Of a DNA stretch of 64,000 nt, positions 9,234 through 16,420 are shown piece after piece (the stretch's first letter is position 1; every line of letters starts with the position of its first letter). The stretch lies in the NCBI RefSeq assembly GCF_014202755.1, contig NZ_JACHHK010000005.1, positions 62,001 through 126,000 on the forward strand, read 5' to 3'. The notes beneath the pieces are model-generated. The model saw only the letters and a program-made list of their open reading frames with translations. It did no database searches and had not been told where the DNA came from. The DNA comes from Catenisphaera adipataccumulans (GTDB taxonomy: Bacteria > Bacillota_I > Bacilli_A > Erysipelotrichales > Erysipelotrichaceae). The translations under genes were made by a program, and so were the position numbers.

Positions 9234-9665
9234 ATGAAATACGTTGTATTAGTAAGCCATGGTGAATTTGCACCAGGGCTGCATTCAGCTGTCAAAATGA
9301 TGACCGGAGACCGTGAAGATGTTTTATCGACTAGCCTGAAAGATGGTATGGGTGCCGATCAGTTTGCAGAAAACTTTAAAGAGTTGGTAAAAGACATTAA
9401 GACAGATGACCAGATCATTTTATTAGCAGATATTCTGAGCGGTTCGCCGTTTACGAATGCGCTGAATGTACTGTCAGAAAAAGGCATGCTGCCGAACACA
9501 TTGGTCATTGCCGGTATGAATATGCCGTTGGCTTTGACAGCTGTATTGATGAAAGATAATTTTGATAATTTGGATGAGTTCGCAGAGGCTCTGCTGAACG
9601 AAGGCCGCTCGGGTGTTACACGCTTTGATGTAAGCGAAGATGACGACGAGGACGAAGACTTATAA
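9234..9665 (+). CDS. PTS mannose-family enzyme IIA
   Basis: 143 residues, a separate EIIA-Man domain (PF03610 type). His9 in VSHGEFAPGL is the expected phosphorylation site that accepts phosphate from HPr. The tail is very acidic (about ten Asp/Glu in the last 12 residues). It is the first gene of a IIA-IIB-IIC-IID set; in many bacteria IIA and IIB are fused, here they are separate. Substrate could be mannose, fructose, sorbose or an amino sugar and cannot be fixed from sequence. AATACGGAGGG supplies the ribosome-binding site. Confidence 0.92.
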   Translation: MKYVVLVSHGEFAPGLHSAVKMMTGDREDVLSTSLKDGMGADQFAENFKELVKDIKTDDQIILLADILSGSPFTNALNVLSEKGMLPNTLVIAGMNMPLALTAVLMKDNFDNLDEFAEALLNEGRSGVTRFDVSEDDDEDEDL

Positions 9666-9726
9666 GATTTGGCTGTAATGTTGTCATACATTTAAGCATA
9701 GGACTAATTAAGAGGAGGAAGACAAA

Positions 9727-10218
9727 ATGATTAGTTTCGTACGTGTTGATGACCGAATCATTCACGGACAAGTTGTTACAAGATGGTCGAAAGAGTTCCC
9801 TTGTGACGGAATCATTGCTGTTAACGATAAAGCAGCAACTACGCCGGTTTTGGCAAAATCTTTCAAAGCAAGTACAGATAAGAAAGTATTTATTTGGACG
9901 ATGGAGCACTTCCTGGAAAAACAGGATTCTGTTCGTAAATCGGCTCGTAACTATTTCTTGATCACGAAGAACCCGATTGATATGAAGAAGATCCTGGTTG
10001 ATAATAAGTTCGTTCCGGATAATGTTAAGACTGTTATCATCGGACCGTGCAACGATCGTCCGGGTGCAACGAAATTAGGAAACAACCAGAGTATTACACA
10101 GGAAGAAGCAGATGCGATCGAAGCGATTTCTCAGGCAGGTTATACGGTAGAATTCGCATTGGTTCGTGAAACGTCCATCGGTACTTGGGACAAATTCAGA
10201 TCTAAATTCGGATACTAA
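9727..10218 (+). CDS. PTS mannose-family enzyme IIB
   Basis: 163 residues, EIIB-Man/Sor fold. The phospho-acceptor is His13 in VDDRIIHGQVVTRW, the family signature. It takes phosphate from His9 of IIA and passes it to sugar entering through IIC/IID. A strong AAGAGGAGG precedes the ATG. It lies 61 bp after IIA and 51 bp before IIC, with no terminator in between. Confidence 0.93.
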   Translation: MISFVRVDDRIIHGQVVTRWSKEFPCDGIIAVNDKAATTPVLAKSFKASTDKKVFIWTMEHFLEKQDSVRKSARNYFLITKNPIDMKKILVDNKFVPDNVKTVIIGPCNDRPGATKLGNNQSITQEEADAIEAISQAGYTVEFALVRETSIGTWDKFRSKFGY

Positions 10219-10269
10219 GAGGCAGAGGTATTCGATTAGATAAATAAAAATTAAAGGAGAGAAGAATTT

Positions 10270-11112
10270 ATGACTTGGTTACAAGCAATTATTATTGGTA
10301 TTTTAAGTTGTTTGGCCGCTTCTGTTCCTGCAATGGGTGGTACGACGTTCGGTAACTATACGTTGAACCGTCCATTAATTGCCGGCTTTGTATTGGGATT
10401 GGTATTTGGTGACATCCAAGGATGTATCCTGTTATCGATCCCGATGCAGACGATGTGGATTGCCATAGTTACTCCGGGCGGAACTGTCCCGGCTGACTTA
10501 CGTGCCGTTTCTTACATCGGTTTGCCATTGGCATATGTAGGTGCACGAGCTGCTGGTATGGACTTTGCAGGTAAAGATGCACAAGGTTTGGCTGCTAGTA
10601 TTTCTGCCATGACTGGTGTCATCGGTGTTACGTTATTCTACGGAACTTCCATGATGAACCTGATTTGGCAGCACTGGGGCTGGGCACAAATCGAAAAGGG
10701 TAATATCGAATGTGTCGGTTTAGTTGATGCTGTTCTGCCTTGGATCACTAACTTGATCATTTCCTTCTTACCAGTAATGTTATTATGTAAATTTGGTGCT
10801 GACGCCGTTGAAGACTTGTTCAAGAAGATGAATACGGATGTTTGGTACATTAAAGCAATCTTGACTGTCGGTTCTGTATTGCCGGCTGTAGGTATCTCGA
10901 TCCTGTTGAAGGCCGTTGTCACAAAGACTTCTGACCTGATCTACTTCTTGGCAGGATTCTCGATGGCTGCATCCATGGGCTTGACGCTGTTGGCTGCTAC
11001 GACTGTCGGCGGTGTATTCGCTCTGTTGGACTACAAGATGGCTATGAACAAATTGGAACTGCAGAATGCCGGAGGCGCTGCTGGATTTGATGATGATGAG
11101 GAGGATATCTAA
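10270..11112 (+). CDS. PTS mannose-family permease IIC
   Basis: 280 residues, polytopic, EIIC-Sor/Man family. The N-terminal region carries GGTTFGNYTLNRPLIAGFVLG and a GD(I)QG motif typical of IIC. The C-terminus is acidic. IIC and IID together form the sugar-translocating membrane unit, which is also a frequent receptor for class II bacteriocins in related Firmicutes. The next gene, IID, starts two bases after the stop. Confidence 0.93.
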   Translation: MTWLQAIIIGILSCLAASVPAMGGTTFGNYTLNRPLIAGFVLGLVFGDIQGCILLSIPMQTMWIAIVTPGGTVPADLRAVSYIGLPLAYVGARAAGMDFAGKDAQGLAASISAMTGVIGVTLFYGTSMMNLIWQHWGWAQIEKGNIECVGLVDAVLPWITNLIISFLPVMLLCKFGADAVEDLFKKMNTDVWYIKAILTVGSVLPAVGISILLKAVVTKTSDLIYFLAGFSMAASMGLTLLAATTVGGVFALLDYKMAMNKLELQNAGGAAGFDDDEEDI

Positions 11113-11114
11113 TT

Positions 11115-11945
11115 ATGGCTGAAGAAAAGAAACTCTCCCAGAAAACATTAAATACAACATTCTGGCGTTGGTGGTATGGTAACTTAACTTGCTTCTCTCA
11201 CGAGCACATGCAGACATTTGGTTACATGTGGGCAATGTTGGCAGTTATCAAAGAATTGTACCCTGATGATCATAAGAAACAGGAAAAGATCATGGAAACG
11301 TATCATCCGTTCTTCAATACCGAGCCGGAAATCGGTGGTATCGTAGTCGGAATTACCTGTGGTCTGGAAGAAGCACGTGCAAACGGTGCTGAAGGTATCG
11401 ATGATGAAATGATCAATGGTATCCGTGCCGGTCTGATGGGACCTTTGGCAGGTATCGGTGATTCCCTGATCGTCGGAACTTACATTCCTATTCTGTTAGG
11501 TATCGCTATCGGTTTAGCTGAAGGCGGCTCTCCGATCGGCCCTATCTTCTATATCTTAGTTTGGAATATTACTGAAATCTTATTCGAGAAATGGGTCTTC
11601 AAGAAAGGCTACGAACTCGGTGGTACTGCTGTCGATGTATTGGTCGGTGACCAAGCAACCGCATTCCGTGACGCTGTCATGGTATTAGGTCAGGTTATCG
11701 TCGGTGCAATGGCTGCATCCTGGGTAAGTATTTCTTCCCCGATCGTTATCGCTCAGGACTCTACTGGTGCTGATGTAACGTTAATTTCTCGTTTGGATGG
11801 TGCATTCCCAGGCTTGTTAACTTGCGCATTCGTAATCTTTGCTTGGTGGCTGCAGGCTCATAAGAACATGTCGGCCGTTAAGGTATTGTTACTGTACGTA
11901 GTTATCGGTTTCGTAGGATCCGTTATCGGATTGTTGGGAAGCTAG
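11115..11945 (+). CDS. PTS mannose-family permease IID
   Basis: 276 residues, EIID-Man family. It contains the RWWYGNLTCFSHEHMQTFGYMWAM-like opening (residues 18-41; the family normally begins with a FxRS...WNyErmq.G pattern). MGPLAGIGDSLIVGTYIPIL is the core IID motif. The C-terminus is hydrophobic. It completes the transporter. A terminator follows eleven bases after the stop. Confidence 0.93.
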   Translation: MAEEKKLSQKTLNTTFWRWWYGNLTCFSHEHMQTFGYMWAMLAVIKELYPDDHKKQEKIMETYHPFFNTEPEIGGIVVGITCGLEEARANGAEGIDDEMINGIRAGLMGPLAGIGDSLIVGTYIPILLGIAIGLAEGGSPIGPIFYILVWNITEILFEKWVFKKGYELGGTAVDVLVGDQATAFRDAVMVLGQVIVGAMAASWVSISSPIVIAQDSTGADVTLISRLDGAFPGLLTCAFVIFAWWLQAHKNMSAVKVLLLYVVIGFVGSVIGLLGS

Positions 11946-11955
11946 TAAGACGATT

Positions 11956-11983
11956 AAGCGAAGGTTTATCCTTCGCTTTTTTT
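11956..11983 (+). terminator. Terminator of the PTS operon
   Basis: AAGCGAAGG (11956-11964), TTTAT loop, CCTTCGCTT (11970-11978), then five Ts. Confidence 0.92.
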
Positions 11984-12047
11984 ATTGTATTTATGCATAA
12001 AAGCCGATATAATAATTGCAATGTTTTTATGCTGAGGAGGAAGAAGA

Positions 12048-12377
12048 ATGGCATTATCCAGAAAGGAACGTGAACAGCTGGCACTGGCCATTGAACAGGA
12101 AAATGTGATGCTGAAACGCGTAAAACGAGTGATCCGGACAGAAATCATTCTGTTTGCGTTATTTGTCGTTTTCTTTGTGTGGGGATGGTATGACAGAAAT
12201 GATAAAATGCTGCCGCATGTCAGTGACGGTGCTTTGGATGTGATCAAATGGATCGGAACCATCGGCGGGGCCGTGATGGGAATCATTCTGATTTTATCGT
12301 TTATTTCTTATTCAAACGGCCGGAAGAGCCTTTTGGCAAAGATAAACTTGTATGACGAAGGAAAAGGCAAGAAATAA
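12048..12377 (+). CDS. Small two-helix membrane protein
   Basis: 109 residues with two transmembrane helices (about 33-50 and 68-88) between charged termini. The first 30 residues are rich in Glu, Lys and Arg. GAGGAGGAAGAAG gives a strong ribosome-binding site. I do not recognise the family. It stands alone between the PTS terminator and a cre-like site that overlaps its stop codon. Confidence 0.75.
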   Translation: MALSRKEREQLALAIEQENVMLKRVKRVIRTEIILFALFVVFFVWGWYDRNDKMLPHVSDGALDVIKWIGTIGGAVMGIILILSFISYSNGRKSLLAKINLYDEGKGKK

Positions 12378-12388
12378 AAACGTTTTCA
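12375..12388 (+). promoter_or_regulatory. cre-like site at the end of the small membrane protein gene
   Basis: TAAAAACGTTTTCA matches the cre consensus at 13 of 14 positions and shares the core AAAACGTTTT with the PTS cre. It overlaps the stop codon and precedes an 800-bp region with no clear gene, so it may be a chance match or a remnant. Confidence 0.4.
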
Positions 12389-13173
12389 CAAACTTTCACA
12401 TTTTTTGCACGTATCTATCAGATTATTTCTTAGTAGATTGTAAGTGAGCTGAAGATGTGGCTCACTTCATAATCAAATTCCCTTTCTTAAAACTTTCTTG
12501 AAGACGTCGTAGGTATAAATGCTGTACTTACGGCGTTTTCATTTGCCTGCGGAAGCCTGAATTTTTGTGAAAGCCACAAAAAGGCCCCACAACTTAAGGC
12601 ACTTGAATACAATTGACTGCACCAAAAGGACCTAAGGTTTGAGTTGGATATTAAGTTTAATAGATAAATCAAAATGTAGGGTATAAGGATCTAAAATGTT
12701 TTGCTTCATTTAGTATATTTCTCTTTGTGTAAAGAAAATCTTAGAATATAATATGCATGTAAAAGGTTAATCTTTTTTTAAATCATTGTAATTATTCATC
12801 ATAGAAAATATGGAACCAACGTACGTCATTTCAGGATCCGCATCATTCTATCTGCTATGACGGACTAACATTTTGTGACGGTTTTATGTTTTTATTTCCT
12901 GCTAACTATATTGCAAGGCATTTATACCAAAAGGTAATCCATTTTCACATACGAAAGCTTCCGAAAAATATTAAAAAAGCTAGAGACATGAAAAAATCTT
13001 TTATGCTTGAAAGAGGTATTATCAAAAGATTTGAAATTGCTGCAAAAAAGAAAATGTAAGTAAACATCTGTTATAAGGGAATTTATTGAGGAACACTCGA
13101 ACTATACGATTCATGAGTGGAAATCTTCTATATCATTCAAATCTAAACAATAAATTGGAACAATGGAGAAAGT
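12389..13173. other. AT-rich region without a confident gene
   Basis: About 785 bp, clearly richer in A and T than its surroundings. It holds an 8-bp hairpin, AAGTGAGC (12442-12449) with GCTCACTT (12460-12467), without a good T tract. It also holds scattered short open frames; one short frame near its right end is listed separately. No tRNA-like fold, transposase motif or promoter-gene pair was convincing. It may be the site of a decayed insertion. Confidence 0.5.
12886..13059 (+). pseudogene. Possible remnant ORF in the AT-rich region
   Basis: An ATG at 12886 opens 57 codons, ending with a Lys-rich stretch and TAA at 13057-13059. The same frame is open upstream back to a stop at 12802-12804. 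That gives an 84-codon frame without a start or ribosome-binding site at its head. The composition (aromatic N-terminus, basic C-terminus) looks protein-like, but I recognise no family. It could be the tail of a decayed gene or chance. Confidence 0.2.
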
Positions 13174-13410
13174 ATGACAAAAAAAGAAGAAAAAGAAAAA
13201 GTAAAACAGTTTGCCAAACAACATGGATATGATTTTGCATCATTCCTAAGTGAATGGAATGGATACCGATGCTATGAACCGGAATTTGAGGGAGATGGCA
13301 TGAATTTTGTTGGATTGCCGCTGATCATACTGGTTTCTGCAGATGGGAACATAAGAATGTCGACAGCGGATGAGGCAATGCAGTTTCTGCGTGAGGCAGA
13401 CATAGATTAA
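13174..13410 (+). CDS. Small hypothetical protein
   Basis: 78 residues, soluble, with a charged N-terminal helix, a central aromatic segment (WNGYRCYEPEF) and an acidic C-terminus. TGGAGAAAGT is a good ribosome-binding site. The mixture of short helices and strands suggests a compact folded domain. No family was recognised. It is followed by a bidirectional terminator shared with the lipoprotein gene. Confidence 0.65.
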   Translation: MTKKEEKEKVKQFAKQHGYDFASFLSEWNGYRCYEPEFEGDGMNFVGLPLIILVSADGNIRMSTADEAMQFLREADID

Positions 13411-13437
13411 TTTTGCTTGATGATACTCATAAACAGA

Positions 13438-13466
13438 CCCCGATGCGGCTGCACCGGGGCTTTTTT
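13438..13466. terminator. Bidirectional terminator
   Basis: CCCCG (13438-13442) pairs with CGGGG (13455-13459), with an inner TGC/GCA extension and GGCT loop, followed by six Ts. It separates the small hypothetical gene from the convergent lipoprotein gene. Confidence 0.85.
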
Positions 13467-13944
13467 AGTCGTCTACTTCGTAGTCATCGTCTTCGTCGTC
13501 TTCTTTCTCAACTTGATGCATTTTCTTCGTTGTTGTAACGCCGGAGACGGAAAGTTTAAATTTGAGCTGACCATTTTTGTAGGTGAATTTCTTTGTTGAT
13601 TGTTGGGAGGCAAGCAGGGCATTTTCCATTTGATCTGTATCGCCTTTGCTGGTCCAAGAATATGTCGTGACATGTTTCTTTGGTGCCTTATACGTGCCGA
13701 TCCAGTACAAAGCTTCCGTCTCTTCTTGGTCGGCTGTTTCTTCCTGTTCAAAATAAACCGTGATCGTGCCGTCCTCGATTTCGGCTTCCATATATGAACC
13801 ATCGTCATCCATTTCAGTCTGCCATGTACCAGTCAAGTCTGTTGGCTTTTTGACTGACGCTGAATGAGTCGAGCTGTTGGTCCCGCAGGCCGCCAAGCCA
13901 ATGACAAGTGCAAAGCTCATCACAAATTTCAAGAATTTCTTCAT
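13465..13944 (-). CDS. Secreted lipoprotein of unknown function
   Basis: 159 residues from the ATG at 13944, chosen because GGAGGG lies seven bases upstream and it begins the signal peptide (MKKFLKFVMSFAL). The lipobox LAAC places the lipidated Cys at about residue 21. The mature part has a DLTGTWQTEMDDDGSYMEAEI region like small lipocalin-type or DUF-type lipoproteins with an eight-strand look. The C-terminus is very acidic (EDDEDDDYEVDD). It is anchored on the outer face of the membrane. Ligand unknown. Confidence 0.8.
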   Translation of the reverse strand: MKKFLKFVMSFALVIGLAACGTNSSTHSASVKKPTDLTGTWQTEMDDDGSYMEAEIEDGTITVYFEQEETADQEETEALYWIGTYKAPKKHVTTYSWTSKGDTDQMENALLASQQSTKKFTYKNGQLKFKLSVSGVTTTKKMHQVEKEDDEDDDYEVDD

Positions 13945-14222
13945 CGATCGTCCCTCCATTTCCAACGCTTTTTATTGATAACGAATCAATAAAATCAGCG
14001 GTATCAACACATTAACATGTTATTTTTCCCTGAACAACCATATTGCTTTCATCACATACAGGTTACATGTCATGGGAACAATTTAAAAAATATTTATTTT
14101 ATTTTTATTGAATGGAAATATATGTATGATATAAAACAGTAAAAGCTCAAAAGTAAAGCACTCCCATAAAAGAAACATAATAATAGTTTATAATAGCTAT
14201 ATTCGTTGAAACCGTTCGTTTC

Positions 14223-14251
14223 TAGACGATATATCAAGATATTGATATAAT
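14223..14251 (+). promoter_or_regulatory. Promoter of the glycolipid/RecX/YhaM operon
   Basis: TAGACG (14223-14228), 17 bp, TATAAT (14246-14251), followed by AGAAAGAAGAG before the ATG at 14273. The rest of the 13945-14272 gap is AT-rich, with no other feature seen. Confidence 0.55.
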
Positions 14252-14272
14252 ATTTCAGAAAGAAGAGATAGT

Positions 14273-15361
14273 ATGAAAGATAAAAAACTGCGGATCATCA
14301 TGTATTCCAGTGCAGATAAAGTGGCCGGTCAGGGAGTCGGCAGCGCATACGAAGAACAAGTGCGTCTGATCAAGGAAGGCGCTTCCGATCTATTTGATGT
14401 GGAGATCAATAACTGGACCAAGAAACCGGATATCCAGCATTTCCATACCGTTGATCCTACTTTCTATGCGAAGATGCAGGATAAAAAAGCCTGCAATATT
14501 GCCTATTGCCATTTTCTGCCTGACACACTGGAAGGCAGCATCAATATTCCGAATTATGCGATGAAAGTCTTTAGCTCTTATGTCGTCAGTTTCTATAAAA
14601 GTGCAGACCGTCTGGTCGTCGTAAATCCGAGCTTTATCGATGATTTGGTGGATTTCGGCATTCCGCGGGAACGGATCTACTATATCCCGAACTATGTATC
14701 CAAAGACGAGTTCTATAAGAAAAGCCGGCAGGCACGAAAACAGCTGCGCGAACATTTTGGCTTCAAAGAAAATGATTTTATTGTCTTTGATGCCGGCCAG
14801 GTACAGACCCGTAAAGGTGTCCTGGATTTTGTGGAAGTTGCCGAACAGCTGCCGGACATTCAATTTGTCTGGGCAGGCGGCTTCTCGTTCGGTAAGATCA
14901 CCGATGGGTATGAGGAATTGAAAAGAGTACAGGAAAATCCGCCGAAGAATGTCCATTTTTTAGGCATCGTGCCGCGGGAACAGATGAATGATCTCTATAA
15001 TATTGCCGATGTGCTCTTTATGCCAAGCTACAATGAATTATTCCCGATGACGATCCTGGAAGCCGTGAACTTACACGTGCCGCTGGTTCTGCGTGATTTG
15101 GATCTTTACAAGGATATTCTGTTCGATCATTATCTCAAAGGAGATAACAATACAGAATTCAAAGAAAAAATTGAGTCCCTGTATAAGGATAAAGAACTGT
15201 ATGCACAATATCAGAATGAATCCAAAGCCATCAGTGACTTCTATTCGAAAGAACATGTACTTTCGATGTGGCGTGAATTTTATTTGAGTGCCTACAAAGA
15301 AAAGCAAGATGCTTTGCTTGCCAAAAAGAAAAATAAAAAGAAAAAGAAGAAAAACAAATAA
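14273..15361 (+). CDS. GT4-family glycosyltransferase, probably glycolipid synthesis
   Basis: 362 residues, GT-B fold, glycosyltransferase family 4. The C-terminal donor-binding half contains NELFPMTILEA, the E-x7-E motif. The sequence resembles the processive or second-sugar glycosyltransferases that extend glucosyl-diacylglycerol in Firmicutes (inference). The last 15 residues are nearly all Lys and Asn, a likely electrostatic membrane anchor. It is first in an operon with a flippase-like membrane protein and a monoglucosyl-diacylglycerol synthase-like enzyme, which supports a role in membrane glycolipid or lipoteichoic-acid anchor synthesis. Confidence 0.85.
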   Translation: MKDKKLRIIMYSSADKVAGQGVGSAYEEQVRLIKEGASDLFDVEINNWTKKPDIQHFHTVDPTFYAKMQDKKACNIAYCHFLPDTLEGSINIPNYAMKVFSSYVVSFYKSADRLVVVNPSFIDDLVDFGIPRERIYYIPNYVSKDEFYKKSRQARKQLREHFGFKENDFIVFDAGQVQTRKGVLDFVEVAEQLPDIQFVWAGGFSFGKITDGYEELKRVQENPPKNVHFLGIVPREQMNDLYNIADVLFMPSYNELFPMTILEAVNLHVPLVLRDLDLYKDILFDHYLKGDNNTEFKEKIESLYKDKELYAQYQNESKAISDFYSKEHVLSMWREFYLSAYKEKQDALLAKKKNKKKKKKNK

Positions 15362-15373
15362 AAAGGACCATCT

Positions 15374-16420
15374 ATGAAAAAACAGAAATATCTCCTGAAC
15401 GTCCTGTTGATCTTAGCACTGACCTTGGTCGTGCTGTGGTACACGTTGAAGGACAACTACAAAGAAGTGATAGGAGCCATCAGACAAATGAATCCAGCCA
15501 GTCTGCTTCTAGTTTTACTTTGGGGAGCTCTTTTTACTGTGGTTTGGGGAATGGCGTATGTAATCTTAGGCAGGAAATATGTGCCGGGGTATAAGATCCG
15601 CAGCGGCATTGCGGTCGCATTTATCGGCGCCTTTTTCTCGGGAATTACGCCCAGCAGCACTGGCGGACAGTTCGGTCAAGTATATGTGATGAAAAAACAA
15701 GGCATCGCGATCAAAGACAGTGTCAGCCTGCTTTGGGCCGATTTTATCGTTTATCAGACGACGATGATGGTTTATGTAACGATCCTGTTTCTGCTGAAAT
15801 ACGCGTATTACAGTGCGCAGTCAGCCTGGTTCAATATCATCCTGCTCGGTTATCTGATCAATCTGCTGGTTATATTGGCACTTTATACCGTGGCGCTGTT
15901 TCCGAAAGCTTATATCAAATTTACCAATTGGCTGGCAAAATTTTTAAGCCGGTTCAAATTCATCAAAGATCCGGAAAAAACCGTGCAGTCCTGGACCCTG
16001 CAGATGACGCAGTTCACCAGTGAGGTGAAGCAGTTATCCAAAGATAAGAAACGCATCGCATTCTGCACGCTGGTCAACATTGTCCGTTTGACCCTGCTGT
16101 ATACCTTGCCGTATGTGATCGCGGTCAGTCTGCATATTCCGATACGCACGGATCAAATCGTTGATGTCATGGCACTGTCCAGCTTTGTGCTGATCGCCAA
16201 CAGTTTTATTCCGATCCCCGGCGCCAGCGGCGGAACGGAAATTGTTTTTTCGCTGCTGTTCGGCGGTTTGATGGGAAAATTGACAGGTGCAGTCATGGTC
16301 CTGTGGCGTTTTTCCACGTTCCATGTCGTACTGCTGATCGGTGCGATCATCTTTGCGTTTGTCAAAAATAAATATGACCGCAAGAAAGATCTGCCGCAAA
16401 TGGAGGAGGAATCATCATGA
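15374..16420 (+). CDS. UPF0104/AglD-type membrane protein (flippase-like)
   Basis: 348 residues with about eight transmembrane helices, of the lysylphosphatidylglycerol-synthase transmembrane (UPF0104) family. Typical motifs are GITPSSTGGQFGQVYVMKKQG and the later PIPGASGGTE. It has no C-terminal synthetase domain, so it is not MprF. Such stand-alone membrane domains are proposed to flip or help transfer lipid-linked sugars. It lies 12 bp after one glycosyltransferase and overlaps the next by 4 bp. Confidence 0.85.
   Translation: MKKQKYLLNVLLILALTLVVLWYTLKDNYKEVIGAIRQMNPASLLLVLLWGALFTVVWGMAYVILGRKYVPGYKIRSGIAVAFIGAFFSGITPSSTGGQFGQVYVMKKQGIAIKDSVSLLWADFIVYQTTMMVYVTILFLLKYAYYSAQSAWFNIILLGYLINLLVILALYTVALFPKAYIKFTNWLAKFLSRFKFIKDPEKTVQSWTLQMTQFTSEVKQLSKDKKRIAFCTLVNIVRLTLLYTLPYVIAVSLHIPIRTDQIVDVMALSSFVLIANSFIPIPGASGGTEIVFSLLFGGLMGKLTGAVMVLWRFSTFHVVLLIGAIIFAFVKNKYDRKKDLPQMEEESS

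Noticed and set aside
12487-12672. Minus-strand 61-codon frame in the AT-rich gap
   Set aside because: No ribosome-binding site or recognisable domain; possibly part of an intergenic repeat, but I could not support it as a gene.
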